Positions 25,644-33,869 of a DNA stretch of 64,000 bases are shown in pieces (positions within the stretch are counted from its first letter, which is position 1; each line of letters starts with the position of its first letter). The stretch is from the NCBI RefSeq assembly GCF_008329965.1, contig NZ_CP036150.1, positions 2,894,439 through 2,958,438 on the forward strand. The letters are read 5' to 3'. Below the pieces are notes generated by a model. The model made no database searches and was not told the DNA's origin. It saw nothing but the letters and a program-made list of their open reading frames with translations. Source of the DNA: Oceanispirochaeta crateris (lineage in GTDB: Bacteria > Spirochaetota > Spirochaetia > DSM-2461). The position numbers and the translations under genes are program-made.

Positions 25644-26807
25644 ATGGAGGACGTCAAAGACGATGACATGAAAAATCATAGTATTCTTATATTAGACGAT
25701 GATGAATCCATAAGAGATTTACTCGAAATCTATTTGTCTGAGAAATACAAGATAGTAAAATCTGCCTCAGGATTTTATGCATTAGAACTCATTACGTCCC
25801 AAAAGATCGACCTGGTTCTCGTCGATGTAAACATGCCTGATATGAGCGGGCTCGAGTTTATTGAACAAGCCAGAATAGTAGAACCCGATATTGCATATAT
25901 AGTCATTTCAGGCAATAGAGATATCGATACGGCCATAGAAGCACTTCATTCGGGTGTTTGGGATTTCATACAAAAGCCCTTTGGAGACATGAACTCTCTG
26001 GATAAGATCATCAGGACTGCCTTGGATAAAAGAGAACTAATTCTCGAGAATCGCCGTTATAAGAAGAATCTTGAAAAGATGGTTCAGGAAAGAACAAGTG
26101 AGTTAGAGAAGAAGAACCAGGAACTTCTTCTGTCTAGAAACAGGATCGTTGGAATACTATCGAGAGCCGCAGAATTTAGAGATTATGAAACGGGACAACA
26201 TTTCATACGGGTATCTAAATATTCGGGTATCATTGCTTCAGGATTAAAAATGGACAATTACGAAGCAGATCTAATCAGACAAGCGGCCCCTGTCCATGAT
26301 ATTGGAAAAATTGGCATACCCGAAAGGATCCTTTTAAAACAGGGGAAACTCACAGAAACAGAATATGAAATCATGCAGAAACACTGCGAGTACGGAGAAC
26401 AAATTTTACAAAGCCAATCACTTGAAAATCTGAATATTCCCCTAAACACAGTCATCCCAGAGGGGTATAACACAGATGACCTGCTGACAACAGCCGCAAA
26501 TATAGCGAAATACCACCATGAACGGATCGATGGGAGTGGATACCCCCTGGGATTAACTGGAAATGACATTCCCATCGAAGCAAAAATTGTAGCTATTGCG
26601 GATGTATATGACGCCCTCGGCAGCGTCCGATCCTACAAGGATGCCTGGAGCGAGAAAGAGTGCCTGGACTATATCATTCAAAATTCAGGAATTCATTTTG
26701 ACCGAGAGGTTGTGGAAGTGTTCCTAAACAATATTGATCAAATACAAGCGATTAAACTAGCCCATGTGGACAAAGAGGAATCCCATTTAATAATAGGTGT
26801 AATCTAA
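25644..26807 (+). CDS. Response regulator with HD-GYP phosphodiesterase domain
   Basis: A 387-residue protein: receiver domain (about 12-130) with phospho-acceptor Asp61 in VDVNMPDMSG, a coiled linker (about 140-165) and an HD-GYP domain. The metal-binding HDIGK lies near residues 219-223 (HDIGKIGIPE) and the GYP motif is HHERIDGSGYP (about 291-301), all intact, so it should hydrolyse c-di-GMP when phosphorylated. The start is uncertain: ATG 25644 or ATG 25668 (MKNHSIL) both lack ideal spacing. No histidine kinase is adjacent, so the partner kinase is elsewhere. Confidence 0.93.
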   Translation: MEDVKDDDMKNHSILILDDDESIRDLLEIYLSEKYKIVKSASGFYALELITSQKIDLVLVDVNMPDMSGLEFIEQARIVEPDIAYIVISGNRDIDTAIEALHSGVWDFIQKPFGDMNSLDKIIRTALDKRELILENRRYKKNLEKMVQERTSELEKKNQELLLSRNRIVGILSRAAEFRDYETGQHFIRVSKYSGIIASGLKMDNYEADLIRQAAPVHDIGKIGIPERILLKQGKLTETEYEIMQKHCEYGEQILQSQSLENLNIPLNTVIPEGYNTDDLLTTAANIAKYHHERIDGSGYPLGLTGNDIPIEAKIVAIADVYDALGSVRSYKDAWSEKECLDYIIQNSGIHFDREVVEVFLNNIDQIQAIKLAHVDKEESHLIIGVI

Positions 26808-26869
26808 AATATTCCCTGATAAAATCTTAAAAAGACCAGACAGCAAGGATTCCACCAATAATTGAATAT

Positions 26870-27766
26870 TTAGAGGCTTTCCACGATCTTCATAAAACGT
26901 CGTCCGTACTCTACATAGTTAGCATATTTTAAAGTCTCTTCGGATCTGGAATCTTTCTCATGGTAGACAAGTGTCATGTGGGGCTCTATGGAAAACCCGC
27001 CATCATAGCCGCTTTGAAGCAGATCTGTCACAATTTCCCGCACCTTTCCTTCCCCTTCACCAGGATAACACCAGTCCGATGCATTAAAAATTTCATCAGG
27101 CTGAATTTTTTTGAAGACACCGTCTTTTATATGTACATAGGCAATATGTTCTTTCACAGCCGAATAAAACTGAAAGGAATCCTGCATATGCCCTTGATGT
27201 CCTTCTCTGTAATCCACTGAATTGAGAGGATTTCCAGTGTCGAAGACAAGCTTAAAATGGGGAGAATTTATCTCTTCCACAAGCCTGAGAGTATGCTCTG
27301 ATGACATACCTCCATAATTGGCACAATTCTCATGCAAATAGCTGACTCCCGCTTCTTCGCAGAGTTGCACAAGGCTTTTTAATTTCTTAAAAATGGTCTC
27401 TTCCAGCTCCCGAGAATAGAGGGACGCATCCCGTAGCCGTGTGAAGCTCATACCCCGAATCATGGTACAGCCTAGTTTTTCCATGCGGGGAAGAGCACGG
27501 CGCAGTTCGGCTAGACTTTTTTGAAAATCTTCTTCTTTGCGGGGATCCCGGCTCCAGTTAGCCACGGTGCTACCAAAACAATTGATGGTAATGCCACTAT
27601 CGTTGAGCATGCCTACCACTGTTTCAAACTGATCTTCCGGAAGATCATGAATGTTCACACCATCAATGCTTCGCGATTCGATACAGGTCCATCCCAACTC
27701 TTTAGTAGCCTGGATCTGAGCCTCCAGTCCAAAGCCGGCTTCATCGGCAAATCCTGTATAATACAT
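26870..27766 (-). CDS. Sugar phosphate isomerase/epimerase-like TIM barrel protein
   Basis: A 298-residue AP-endonuclease-2/xylose-isomerase-like TIM barrel. Metal ligands expected of the family appear as HENCAN (YLHENCANYGG, near 160), VFDTGNP, YVHIKDG and a final SIEPHM. Members interconvert keto sugars or inositols (IolE, IolI, tagatose epimerase types); the substrate is not readable. It is transcribed away from the preceding HD-GYP gene's 3' end and downstream of the double-GGDEF gene, from which a strong hairpin separates it. Confidence 0.82.
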   Translation of the reverse strand: MYYTGFADEAGFGLEAQIQATKELGWTCIESRSIDGVNIHDLPEDQFETVVGMLNDSGITINCFGSTVANWSRDPRKEEDFQKSLAELRRALPRMEKLGCTMIRGMSFTRLRDASLYSRELEETIFKKLKSLVQLCEEAGVSYLHENCANYGGMSSEHTLRLVEEINSPHFKLVFDTGNPLNSVDYREGHQGHMQDSFQFYSAVKEHIAYVHIKDGVFKKIQPDEIFNASDWCYPGEGEGKVREIVTDLLQSGYDGGFSIEPHMTLVYHEKDSRSEETLKYANYVEYGRRFMKIVESL

Positions 27767-27812
27767 ATTAAATAAACTCCTATTTTGAAATTTTTCCTAT
27801 TAAAACAGTCCA

Positions 27813-27850
27813 CTGAAACATCCAGAGTTACCCTACCCTGGATGTTTCAG
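27813..27850 (-). terminator. Strong hairpin at the end of the double-GGDEF gene
   Basis: Perfect 13-bp inverted repeat CTGAAACATCCAG / CTGGATGTTTCAG around a 12-base loop. It overlaps the last bases of the double-GGDEF coding region. On the minus strand it is followed by a GTTTTAAT stretch rather than a pure T-run, so it is a probable terminator or RNA-stability element. Confidence 0.65.
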
Positions 27851-30498
27851 GATGTAGAGCTGATTAAATATTCCTGGATGCTCTTGAGCCCTTTTGTCTT
27901 GGCATTTAAGAGGGCTTGCTCCGCCTTCAGTATCAGTTCATGAGAATCATGATCTCCTGTCGGGATGAGGGAGACAAACCCTAGAGTGAGGGAGACGACT
28001 CCCAGCGGAGATGCTTCATGGGAAATCTTTTTATTCTCAACTGCTTCAATGATGTTATACCCGATTTTCAGGGCTCCATCGGGGAGAACTCCCGGTAAGA
28101 CCATGCAATACTCATCATCCCCAAACCGGGCAATGATATCATTTGGGCGGTTAACTGAAGCATTAAGAACCGAGGCTATCTCAATCAGGCAGGTATCACC
28201 TTGATGCATTCCCAAGCGCTCATTGAACAATTTAAACAGGTCAACATCTGCCATAAAGATGGTAAGATAGCTCTTGTCTCTTTGAGACCGGGCAATTTCC
28301 TTATCCAGTAATTCCTTCAAGAAAGCTTGATTGTATAGACCTGTAAGGGAATCTCTTATACTGAGAAGCTCTACCTGATGATCTATATGACCTTCAATGT
28401 AAAACCCTTTCTTATTATTCTTAGCTGCATATAAAAGCTGATCCGCCTGATGAAGCAGTTCTTCATAATCAAGAGAAACACGGTCGACCCAAAGCAAACC
28501 ACCCGATATGCTGAGGGCTTTCAATGATCCATCAGGGTAGGTAATCTGATGTTGATCCAAAGAGGCATAAAAGTCGTTCATTGCGGTCAGAATAGCTTCT
28601 CTTGATGAGAACCCATGGAGCAGTAATACAAACTCATCTCCCGACCTTCTTCCAAGAATGTGAGAAGAGTTTCCAATCCCAGACAAGGCTGCTGCAGCAC
28701 TCTTAATATAAGAATCCCCCCATTTATGACCAAAGCTGTCATTAATGATTTTCAGGTTATCAAGGTCAAACATGATGAGAGCAGTTATCTTTTTGGGATC
28801 CGCCTGTGCCAGGGTCTTTTCAATTTTCAGCTGTACAGCCTTACGATTTAACAACTTAGTCAAAGGATCATAATCACGCTCTTCTTTGATGAGGTTTTTT
28901 CCAAGGATTTCATCACTGACAACGACAATGACACCAATGGTGCTCTTATCCTCTTCTACAATTTTGATCCTGATATACTTGTCATGATCCAGATCCATTT
29001 TGTAAACAGAATCTTCATCCCTTACGGGTGACTTCATCAAATGACTCAAGTACTCAGTAAAAAGATCCTTCTTTTGAATCATTCTATTCAGTCTATGATC
29101 ATCGAGTTCTAGAATCGTTTGAAACTGTTCGGTAACAAAGATTCTGTCTGAATCATCTCTGATCTCAAAGGCCCCTATGGGAAAATCGGTTAAATCGATT
29201 ATTTTTGATAACCTCACGGCCGACTCTGTCAGCCTCACATTGGCACTTTCTATGGCACCCAATAATCCGTCTATTTCTGTAAACCCCGTCGCCAGAAGTT
29301 CTACCGATTTATCATGTTCTCTATCTCCTACCCTTTTGGCAAGCCTTGCAATTGGCTTTGTGAAGAAGTAGCTGATAACGATACCACCAAAGATAGCCAT
29401 TATAATAGAAGCCAGAATTGATATTTCGAGGATACTCTTTATTTTGTTGATATAACTCAGCAGATGATCTTCTCTCATCATTCCAATCAAATACCAGGAT
29501 TCATTTTCAAATGGCGTATTCACCTTGTACAGACCAATTTGGTCAATACAGGCATAGATTGTCTCCTCACTATTAGTATTTTCAATAGAAAAGATATTTC
29601 TGTCTTTATCGACTTCAAGCAGATTTAAGTCCTCTTTCTGATTTATCATCCTTTTTTGTAAGGCCCCAACCATGAGTACGGGTTTGATTGACTGCGTCCC
29701 TTCTCCATGATATCCGATGAGATAACCTAGAGAATCCTTATCATGTAGATCATTTGAAGGAAGAAACTTACTGAAATAGTTCACTGATATTTCAACACCA
29801 ATGATTCCTCTCAACTTGCGGTTTGAATCAAAGAGCGGCATGGAATAGGTCAAAATCTGCATATCATTTTGAAACAGTGTAAAAGGAGTGCTCCAGTACC
29901 CTAACAACTCTGTATTAAAAGTCAGAGAGGCTTTTGAATAGGGGATATCAAAGAAATCCTTATTCTCAGAAGTGTACTCCATTCTGTTTTTCCAGAACCT
30001 GTCCAGAGGTATTTTTTTCTCTTTGGCTATGGCTGAAGAACCAAGAATCATATAGAGGTCTTTATTGGAAAAGTCATTTAACCTGGGTTCATAATCCCGG
30101 AGATAGAGGGCAGGTGATTCTGATCCTTCCCGGTCCAATAGAATGAATGCGCCGGATGTCTTTGTCGCTCTAAGCATACCAACCAGATCATCAAAAACAG
30201 ATTCAAAAAAGGAATCATCAACTTGCTCTGTAGGAAGCTTATTGGAGATACGCTGCATATAGGGGGCCACCTGTGACCAACTATTCTTCATTTCACCTTT
30301 AAGATAGGCATTTCTATTCTGTGTTTTATCCATAAAGGATCGCATAGTATTATCTATGGCTTGCCCCATGACTCCACCAAAGTAGGGAAAACCAAGTAGA
30401 ACTGAGGATTGGATGATCACCAAGATGACAACAAGAACAGTTACTCTAAAGAGAATCGATTTCCTGTCTATCCTAAATTTCAGAATATTCCAGATCAT
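27847..30498 (-). CDS. Membrane sensor with two GGDEF domains
   Basis: An 883-residue protein: membrane helix near 15-38, a periplasmic sensor region of about 320 residues (Cache-like, with YSMPLFDSNRKLRGIIGVEI), a second helix (about 360-385), a HAMP-like linker, a PAS-like stretch, then two GGDEF domains. The first carries SGDEF (about residue 620), the second GDDEY (about 795) with an RPND inhibitory-like site upstream. Neither is a canonical GGDEF, though the metal and catalytic acidic positions remain. The ATG at 30498 lies just 5 bases after the stop of the solute-binding lipoprotein gene; a TTG at 30507 would overlap it. Confidence 0.9.
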   Translation of the reverse strand: MIWNILKFRIDRKSILFRVTVLVVILVIIQSSVLLGFPYFGGVMGQAIDNTMRSFMDKTQNRNAYLKGEMKNSWSQVAPYMQRISNKLPTEQVDDSFFESVFDDLVGMLRATKTSGAFILLDREGSESPALYLRDYEPRLNDFSNKDLYMILGSSAIAKEKKIPLDRFWKNRMEYTSENKDFFDIPYSKASLTFNTELLGYWSTPFTLFQNDMQILTYSMPLFDSNRKLRGIIGVEISVNYFSKFLPSNDLHDKDSLGYLIGYHGEGTQSIKPVLMVGALQKRMINQKEDLNLLEVDKDRNIFSIENTNSEETIYACIDQIGLYKVNTPFENESWYLIGMMREDHLLSYINKIKSILEISILASIIMAIFGGIVISYFFTKPIARLAKRVGDREHDKSVELLATGFTEIDGLLGAIESANVRLTESAVRLSKIIDLTDFPIGAFEIRDDSDRIFVTEQFQTILELDDHRLNRMIQKKDLFTEYLSHLMKSPVRDEDSVYKMDLDHDKYIRIKIVEEDKSTIGVIVVVSDEILGKNLIKEERDYDPLTKLLNRKAVQLKIEKTLAQADPKKITALIMFDLDNLKIINDSFGHKWGDSYIKSAAAALSGIGNSSHILGRRSGDEFVLLLHGFSSREAILTAMNDFYASLDQHQITYPDGSLKALSISGGLLWVDRVSLDYEELLHQADQLLYAAKNNKKGFYIEGHIDHQVELLSIRDSLTGLYNQAFLKELLDKEIARSQRDKSYLTIFMADVDLFKLFNERLGMHQGDTCLIEIASVLNASVNRPNDIIARFGDDEYCMVLPGVLPDGALKIGYNIIEAVENKKISHEASPLGVVSLTLGFVSLIPTGDHDSHELILKAEQALLNAKTKGLKSIQEYLISSTS

Positions 30499-30503
30499 AT
30501 AGT

Positions 30504-31922
30504 TCAATTAACAAGAGAGAGTAGTTCTTCATGGATTTGATCATACCATTTCTCAAATTCCAACTCGGAGATCAAGGCTTCGACGAGTTTAGATCGGTCT
30601 TCTCCAGAATTGACCTGTTCCTCAACCAGTCCCAAATCTACAGTGATTTTACTGAATAAATGACTTTCCAGGAGAGACCTTAACTCAAAACTACCTTCAA
30701 ACGGTTTGGTACTGTACAGGGTATAGTTGTCCAGCATGTAAACAGTAGAATCAATCACTCCAGGAATAGCAGCACCGATCCTTTCCATAGAACTCAGTGC
30801 TTCGTACATCTTTTCCTTTTTCAGAGACTCATTCATGACGGGCATATATCCTGTTAAGGCTGAAAATTCCACATTTTGTTCGGGCTCTGTGAACCATTTT
30901 AGAAATAGTCCGGCACCATATTCATGAGGCTCATCGCTTTTTGTTATACACATTCCGGCACCCTGCTGATACGCAAAAGCGCGCCCCTCTTCAAAATAAG
31001 GATAAGGAAGGGTCATTGGGTCTATAGGATAAACATCTCCATCAGGAAGAGTCACTTCTGTGGGGAAATAGACGGCACCAGCGGTCGAGCCTGTATACGC
31101 CAGAACAGAATCTGTTCTGGCATCATCAGAGCTGTAGCGTCCATTCTTCTCAAAGAATCCTTTCATGTAGGGAATATAATAAAATTCCCAAATTTTTCTG
31201 GCTATCTCTTTTGTAAAGTTCAAGGAAACAGAATCGTCTTTGACGGAATAAATCTCAGAACCGAGCTGTATCGCAGAAACATACATGAAGTTGGCACTCG
31301 CATCAATTCCTAAGAATGCTTTCCCTGTTAGATTGTAATACTCCTCTGCAACTTCAAGAACTCCTTCCCAGGTCCTTAATCTATTTATATCTGCACCGCT
31401 GACATCCACGAATTCGTCCCAGAAGGTTTTATTCAAATACAGGATCTCAGAGGACTTTGCTATAGGAAATATTTTCAAGCCCGTCCCTGTGCCGATTTTC
31501 CCTTCATCCAGAAATTCTTCTCGATACCTTGCTAACTCCTGCTCTGTAAAAAGGGTGTTGATATCCAACAATTCGCTTATAAGATTCACCCTGTAAGCAT
31601 TATCAGGGTAGGATAAGAAAAGGTCCGGCAGAGGGAGAGAGCCTATGGTTTTATTCGCTGAATCATACACAGCATTCGCTAACTGACCGACATCTCCATA
31701 ACTCTGAGAATCCACAACGATCCCTCTTTCAACGCCCACGGTTTCATTAAAATGTTCAACAAGAAGGTCAAACTGATTCTGAATATTTCCATTATAATAA
31801 TGCCAGACGGTGATAGTAATTGGTTTTGATGGATCTAATGGGTCATTATCCTGAGAAACAAGACCGCAACTTGTAATCAGAACGATGGTTATTAAAAAAA
31901 GGAACTCTTTACGAACCTTCAT
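30504..31922 (-). CDS. Extracellular solute-binding lipoprotein paired with a GGDEF sensor
   Basis: A 472-residue family-1-type solute-binding protein. The signal ends in a good lipobox (LITSC, Cys19), followed by the usual ITVWHYYNGNIQNQFDLLVEHF opening of carbohydrate-binding proteins (DxW/YHY type), and DLFLSYPDNAYRV. No ABC permease or ATPase gene is near; instead the next gene, 5 bases on, is the membrane double-GGDEF sensor. It therefore probably serves as a periplasmic ligand-sensing partner rather than a transporter part. AAAGGAG lies 8 bases before the ATG. Confidence 0.88.
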   Translation of the reverse strand: MKVRKEFLFLITIVLITSCGLVSQDNDPLDPSKPITITVWHYYNGNIQNQFDLLVEHFNETVGVERGIVVDSQSYGDVGQLANAVYDSANKTIGSLPLPDLFLSYPDNAYRVNLISELLDINTLFTEQELARYREEFLDEGKIGTGTGLKIFPIAKSSEILYLNKTFWDEFVDVSGADINRLRTWEGVLEVAEEYYNLTGKAFLGIDASANFMYVSAIQLGSEIYSVKDDSVSLNFTKEIARKIWEFYYIPYMKGFFEKNGRYSSDDARTDSVLAYTGSTAGAVYFPTEVTLPDGDVYPIDPMTLPYPYFEEGRAFAYQQGAGMCITKSDEPHEYGAGLFLKWFTEPEQNVEFSALTGYMPVMNESLKKEKMYEALSSMERIGAAIPGVIDSTVYMLDNYTLYSTKPFEGSFELRSLLESHLFSKITVDLGLVEEQVNSGEDRSKLVEALISELEFEKWYDQIHEELLSLVN

Positions 31923-31967
31923 AGGATATCTCCTTTAACAATAAGAAAGGATAGCATATTTACCGCC

Positions 31968-31999
31968 GTTTTATTAATCATTTATTCATGATTAATAAA
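31968..31999. repeat. AT-rich perfect dyad upstream of the solute-binding protein gene
   Basis: Twelve-base arms TTTTATTAATCA / TGATTAATAAAA around an 8-base centre, 46-77 bases before the solute-binding protein start. Its location over the expected promoter suggests an operator; without a T-run in the right place it is a poor terminator. Confidence 0.5.
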
Positions 32000-32047
32000 A
32001 AATACGAGTACTGCCACAACGAAACAGAGCCCTAGAGGAGTAGAAAA

Positions 32048-32860
32048 TCAGGAAAGCTCTTCAATAAGAGAGACCAGTCTGCTTAAGATCGCATCGCTCT
32101 CCAGCTGACTATCGGCGTGTCTACAGATTTTAACACATTCAGGTTCCAATGCAATTGTAATAAAATCAGAATTTCTAACCAGTCTCTTAAAAACTTCATA
32201 TTCCTGGGGGTAGAGACTCTCTTCGGTATTAAAATAATCGCAATCCACATCAAGGATATAATGGCTAAAAAAGAACGGAGCGATGGATTCAGCCTTCAAA
32301 ACAGCATCTTCCAAGAATGAGTCTTCAATAGAAGATTCTGCTCTTAAAATTCGGCATTCTTCATCGTGTTTTTCCTTTCTGCAATCGGGAAGACAGGGAG
32401 GTGAAAACTCTATGATCCTCTGGTCATCATATTGGGTCATTCCATCCAGGATATGAACATTAGGATTTGAACTTTTTAGATTTCTATTTTTTGCGAGGAC
32501 AAAAACCTTATCTACAATATCAGTCCTGACTGAAAAATCCAGATGTTCATCGTGTTGAAGATTATCGTTAATTTGATGTATATCAATCTCATTATTCATA
32601 AACTGATAGATTTTTTCTTCTGTCAATTCTTCGATTCGTTTCTCATGACTGTAAGAATGTCCGGCTTTTATTTCACTGTCTGCCCGCCAATATGAATAGC
32701 GCTGAAAGGCAGCGCGTGTATCTGTATGGTAATCCAGGGAAAAAACATTTTGCTGACTTCCCGAAGCCCAAGCTTCAAGAACCTGATTATGTGATTCGAC
32801 GACAAAGACCTCTTTGTCTTTTACTTTTAATAATTCCACTTTATGAAGATAACAACTCAA
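32048..32860 (-). CDS. UPF0489 family protein
   Basis: A 270-residue UPF0489 protein. The family motifs are near the start (VFSLDYHTDTR, about 40-50) and the C-terminal half (HYILDVDCDYFN, about 200), acidic and His positions that resemble the metal site of the arginase/deacetylase fold. Members have unknown function. No signal peptide; a Cys-rich patch PPCLPDCRKEKHDEEC lies near residues 155-170. It is divergently transcribed from rlmA with 119 bases between starts. Confidence 0.8.
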   Translation of the reverse strand: MSCYLHKVELLKVKDKEVFVVESHNQVLEAWASGSQQNVFSLDYHTDTRAAFQRYSYWRADSEIKAGHSYSHEKRIEELTEEKIYQFMNNEIDIHQINDNLQHDEHLDFSVRTDIVDKVFVLAKNRNLKSSNPNVHILDGMTQYDDQRIIEFSPPCLPDCRKEKHDEECRILRAESSIEDSFLEDAVLKAESIAPFFFSHYILDVDCDYFNTEESLYPQEYEVFKRLVRNSDFITIALEPECVKICRHADSQLESDAILSRLVSLIEELS

Positions 32861-32979
32861 TAGGGTTTTCGGATAGGGCTGTCCTTCTTAACTCATAATT
32901 TTTTTTATCCCACTTGTTTAGGCTGTCTTAAAAAATTTATGATTAACCTGTATTTTTAGAAAAATCTTACCCGGGGAGA

Positions 32980-33828
32980 ATGAAGTCATTGAAATGGATC
33001 TGCCCTCATTGTAAAAAACCACTGGACACATATTCAAAAACATTAAGATGTGAGAATAACCATTGTTTTGACATAGCAAAGCAAGGATATGTGAATCTAT
33101 TGCCTGTTAACCAGAAATCCAGTAGGAACCCCGGGGATGATGAAAAGATGCTCCTGGCCAGGTCTGCATTTTTAGGAGGAAATCATTTTCAAACCCTCCA
33201 GGATGCAATGACACAATCCTTAAGACAGTATTTTGATCAGCAGGACATGAAGGAAGGATTCATTCTGGACTGCGGCTGCGGAGAAGGCCATTATCAGAGG
33301 ATTCTATCTGCGGCACTGGGTTCTGCCTTTCACATCATAGGCATAGATATCGCCAAGAAAGGGATTAAACTCGCGGCGGCTAAAACAAAAAAGAGTGATT
33401 GGACAGATTTTGCAGTGGCCAGCAGTGCCAATATTCCACTACCCGATAAGAGTTGTACAGCTGTATATTCAATTTTTTCCCCTATTCAGCCCCGGGAGAT
33501 TCACCGGATTTTGAAAGAGGAGGCCTGTTTCCTAAGAGTCCTCCCCGGCCCCCATCACCTTTATGAAATCAAGAAAAAGATTTATCGGGAAGCACAACTT
33601 CATAATGCCCCCAAAGCACTGGAAGGTCTGTCTGTCGTGGTAGAAAAATCAGTAAAATTCAATATGCATTTTGACATGGAAGATACCTACAGCAACCTCA
33701 TCTCCATGACCCCCTTTGCCTGGGAAGCAGAACAGAGAGGTTCAGAAAAGAGTTTGTTCAAGGCAGGTGACAGGATTACGGCTGATTTTAATATACAGAT
33801 CATGAAACCGACTCCTATCCAAGAATAG
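32980..33828 (+). CDS. rlmA: 23S rRNA (guanine-N1-)-methyltransferase RlmA
   Basis: A 282-residue RlmA-type enzyme that methylates a guanine in helix 35 of 23S rRNA. The N-terminal zinc finger is complete: CPHC (9-12) and CENNHC (25-30) followed by FDIAKQGYVNLL, a family signature. The SAM-binding motif is ILDCGCGEGHY (about 90-100). The conserved FSPIQPREIHRIL and GPHHLYE are present. The start ATG 32980 follows GGGGAG by 3-4 bases. Confidence 0.93.
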   Translation: MKSLKWICPHCKKPLDTYSKTLRCENNHCFDIAKQGYVNLLPVNQKSSRNPGDDEKMLLARSAFLGGNHFQTLQDAMTQSLRQYFDQQDMKEGFILDCGCGEGHYQRILSAALGSAFHIIGIDIAKKGIKLAAAKTKKSDWTDFAVASSANIPLPDKSCTAVYSIFSPIQPREIHRILKEEACFLRVLPGPHHLYEIKKKIYREAQLHNAPKALEGLSVVVEKSVKFNMHFDMEDTYSNLISMTPFAWEAEQRGSEKSLFKAGDRITADFNIQIMKPTPIQE

Positions 33829-33869
33829 AAATGGCACAATGCCTTAGGCGCTAACAGATGATACATTTA

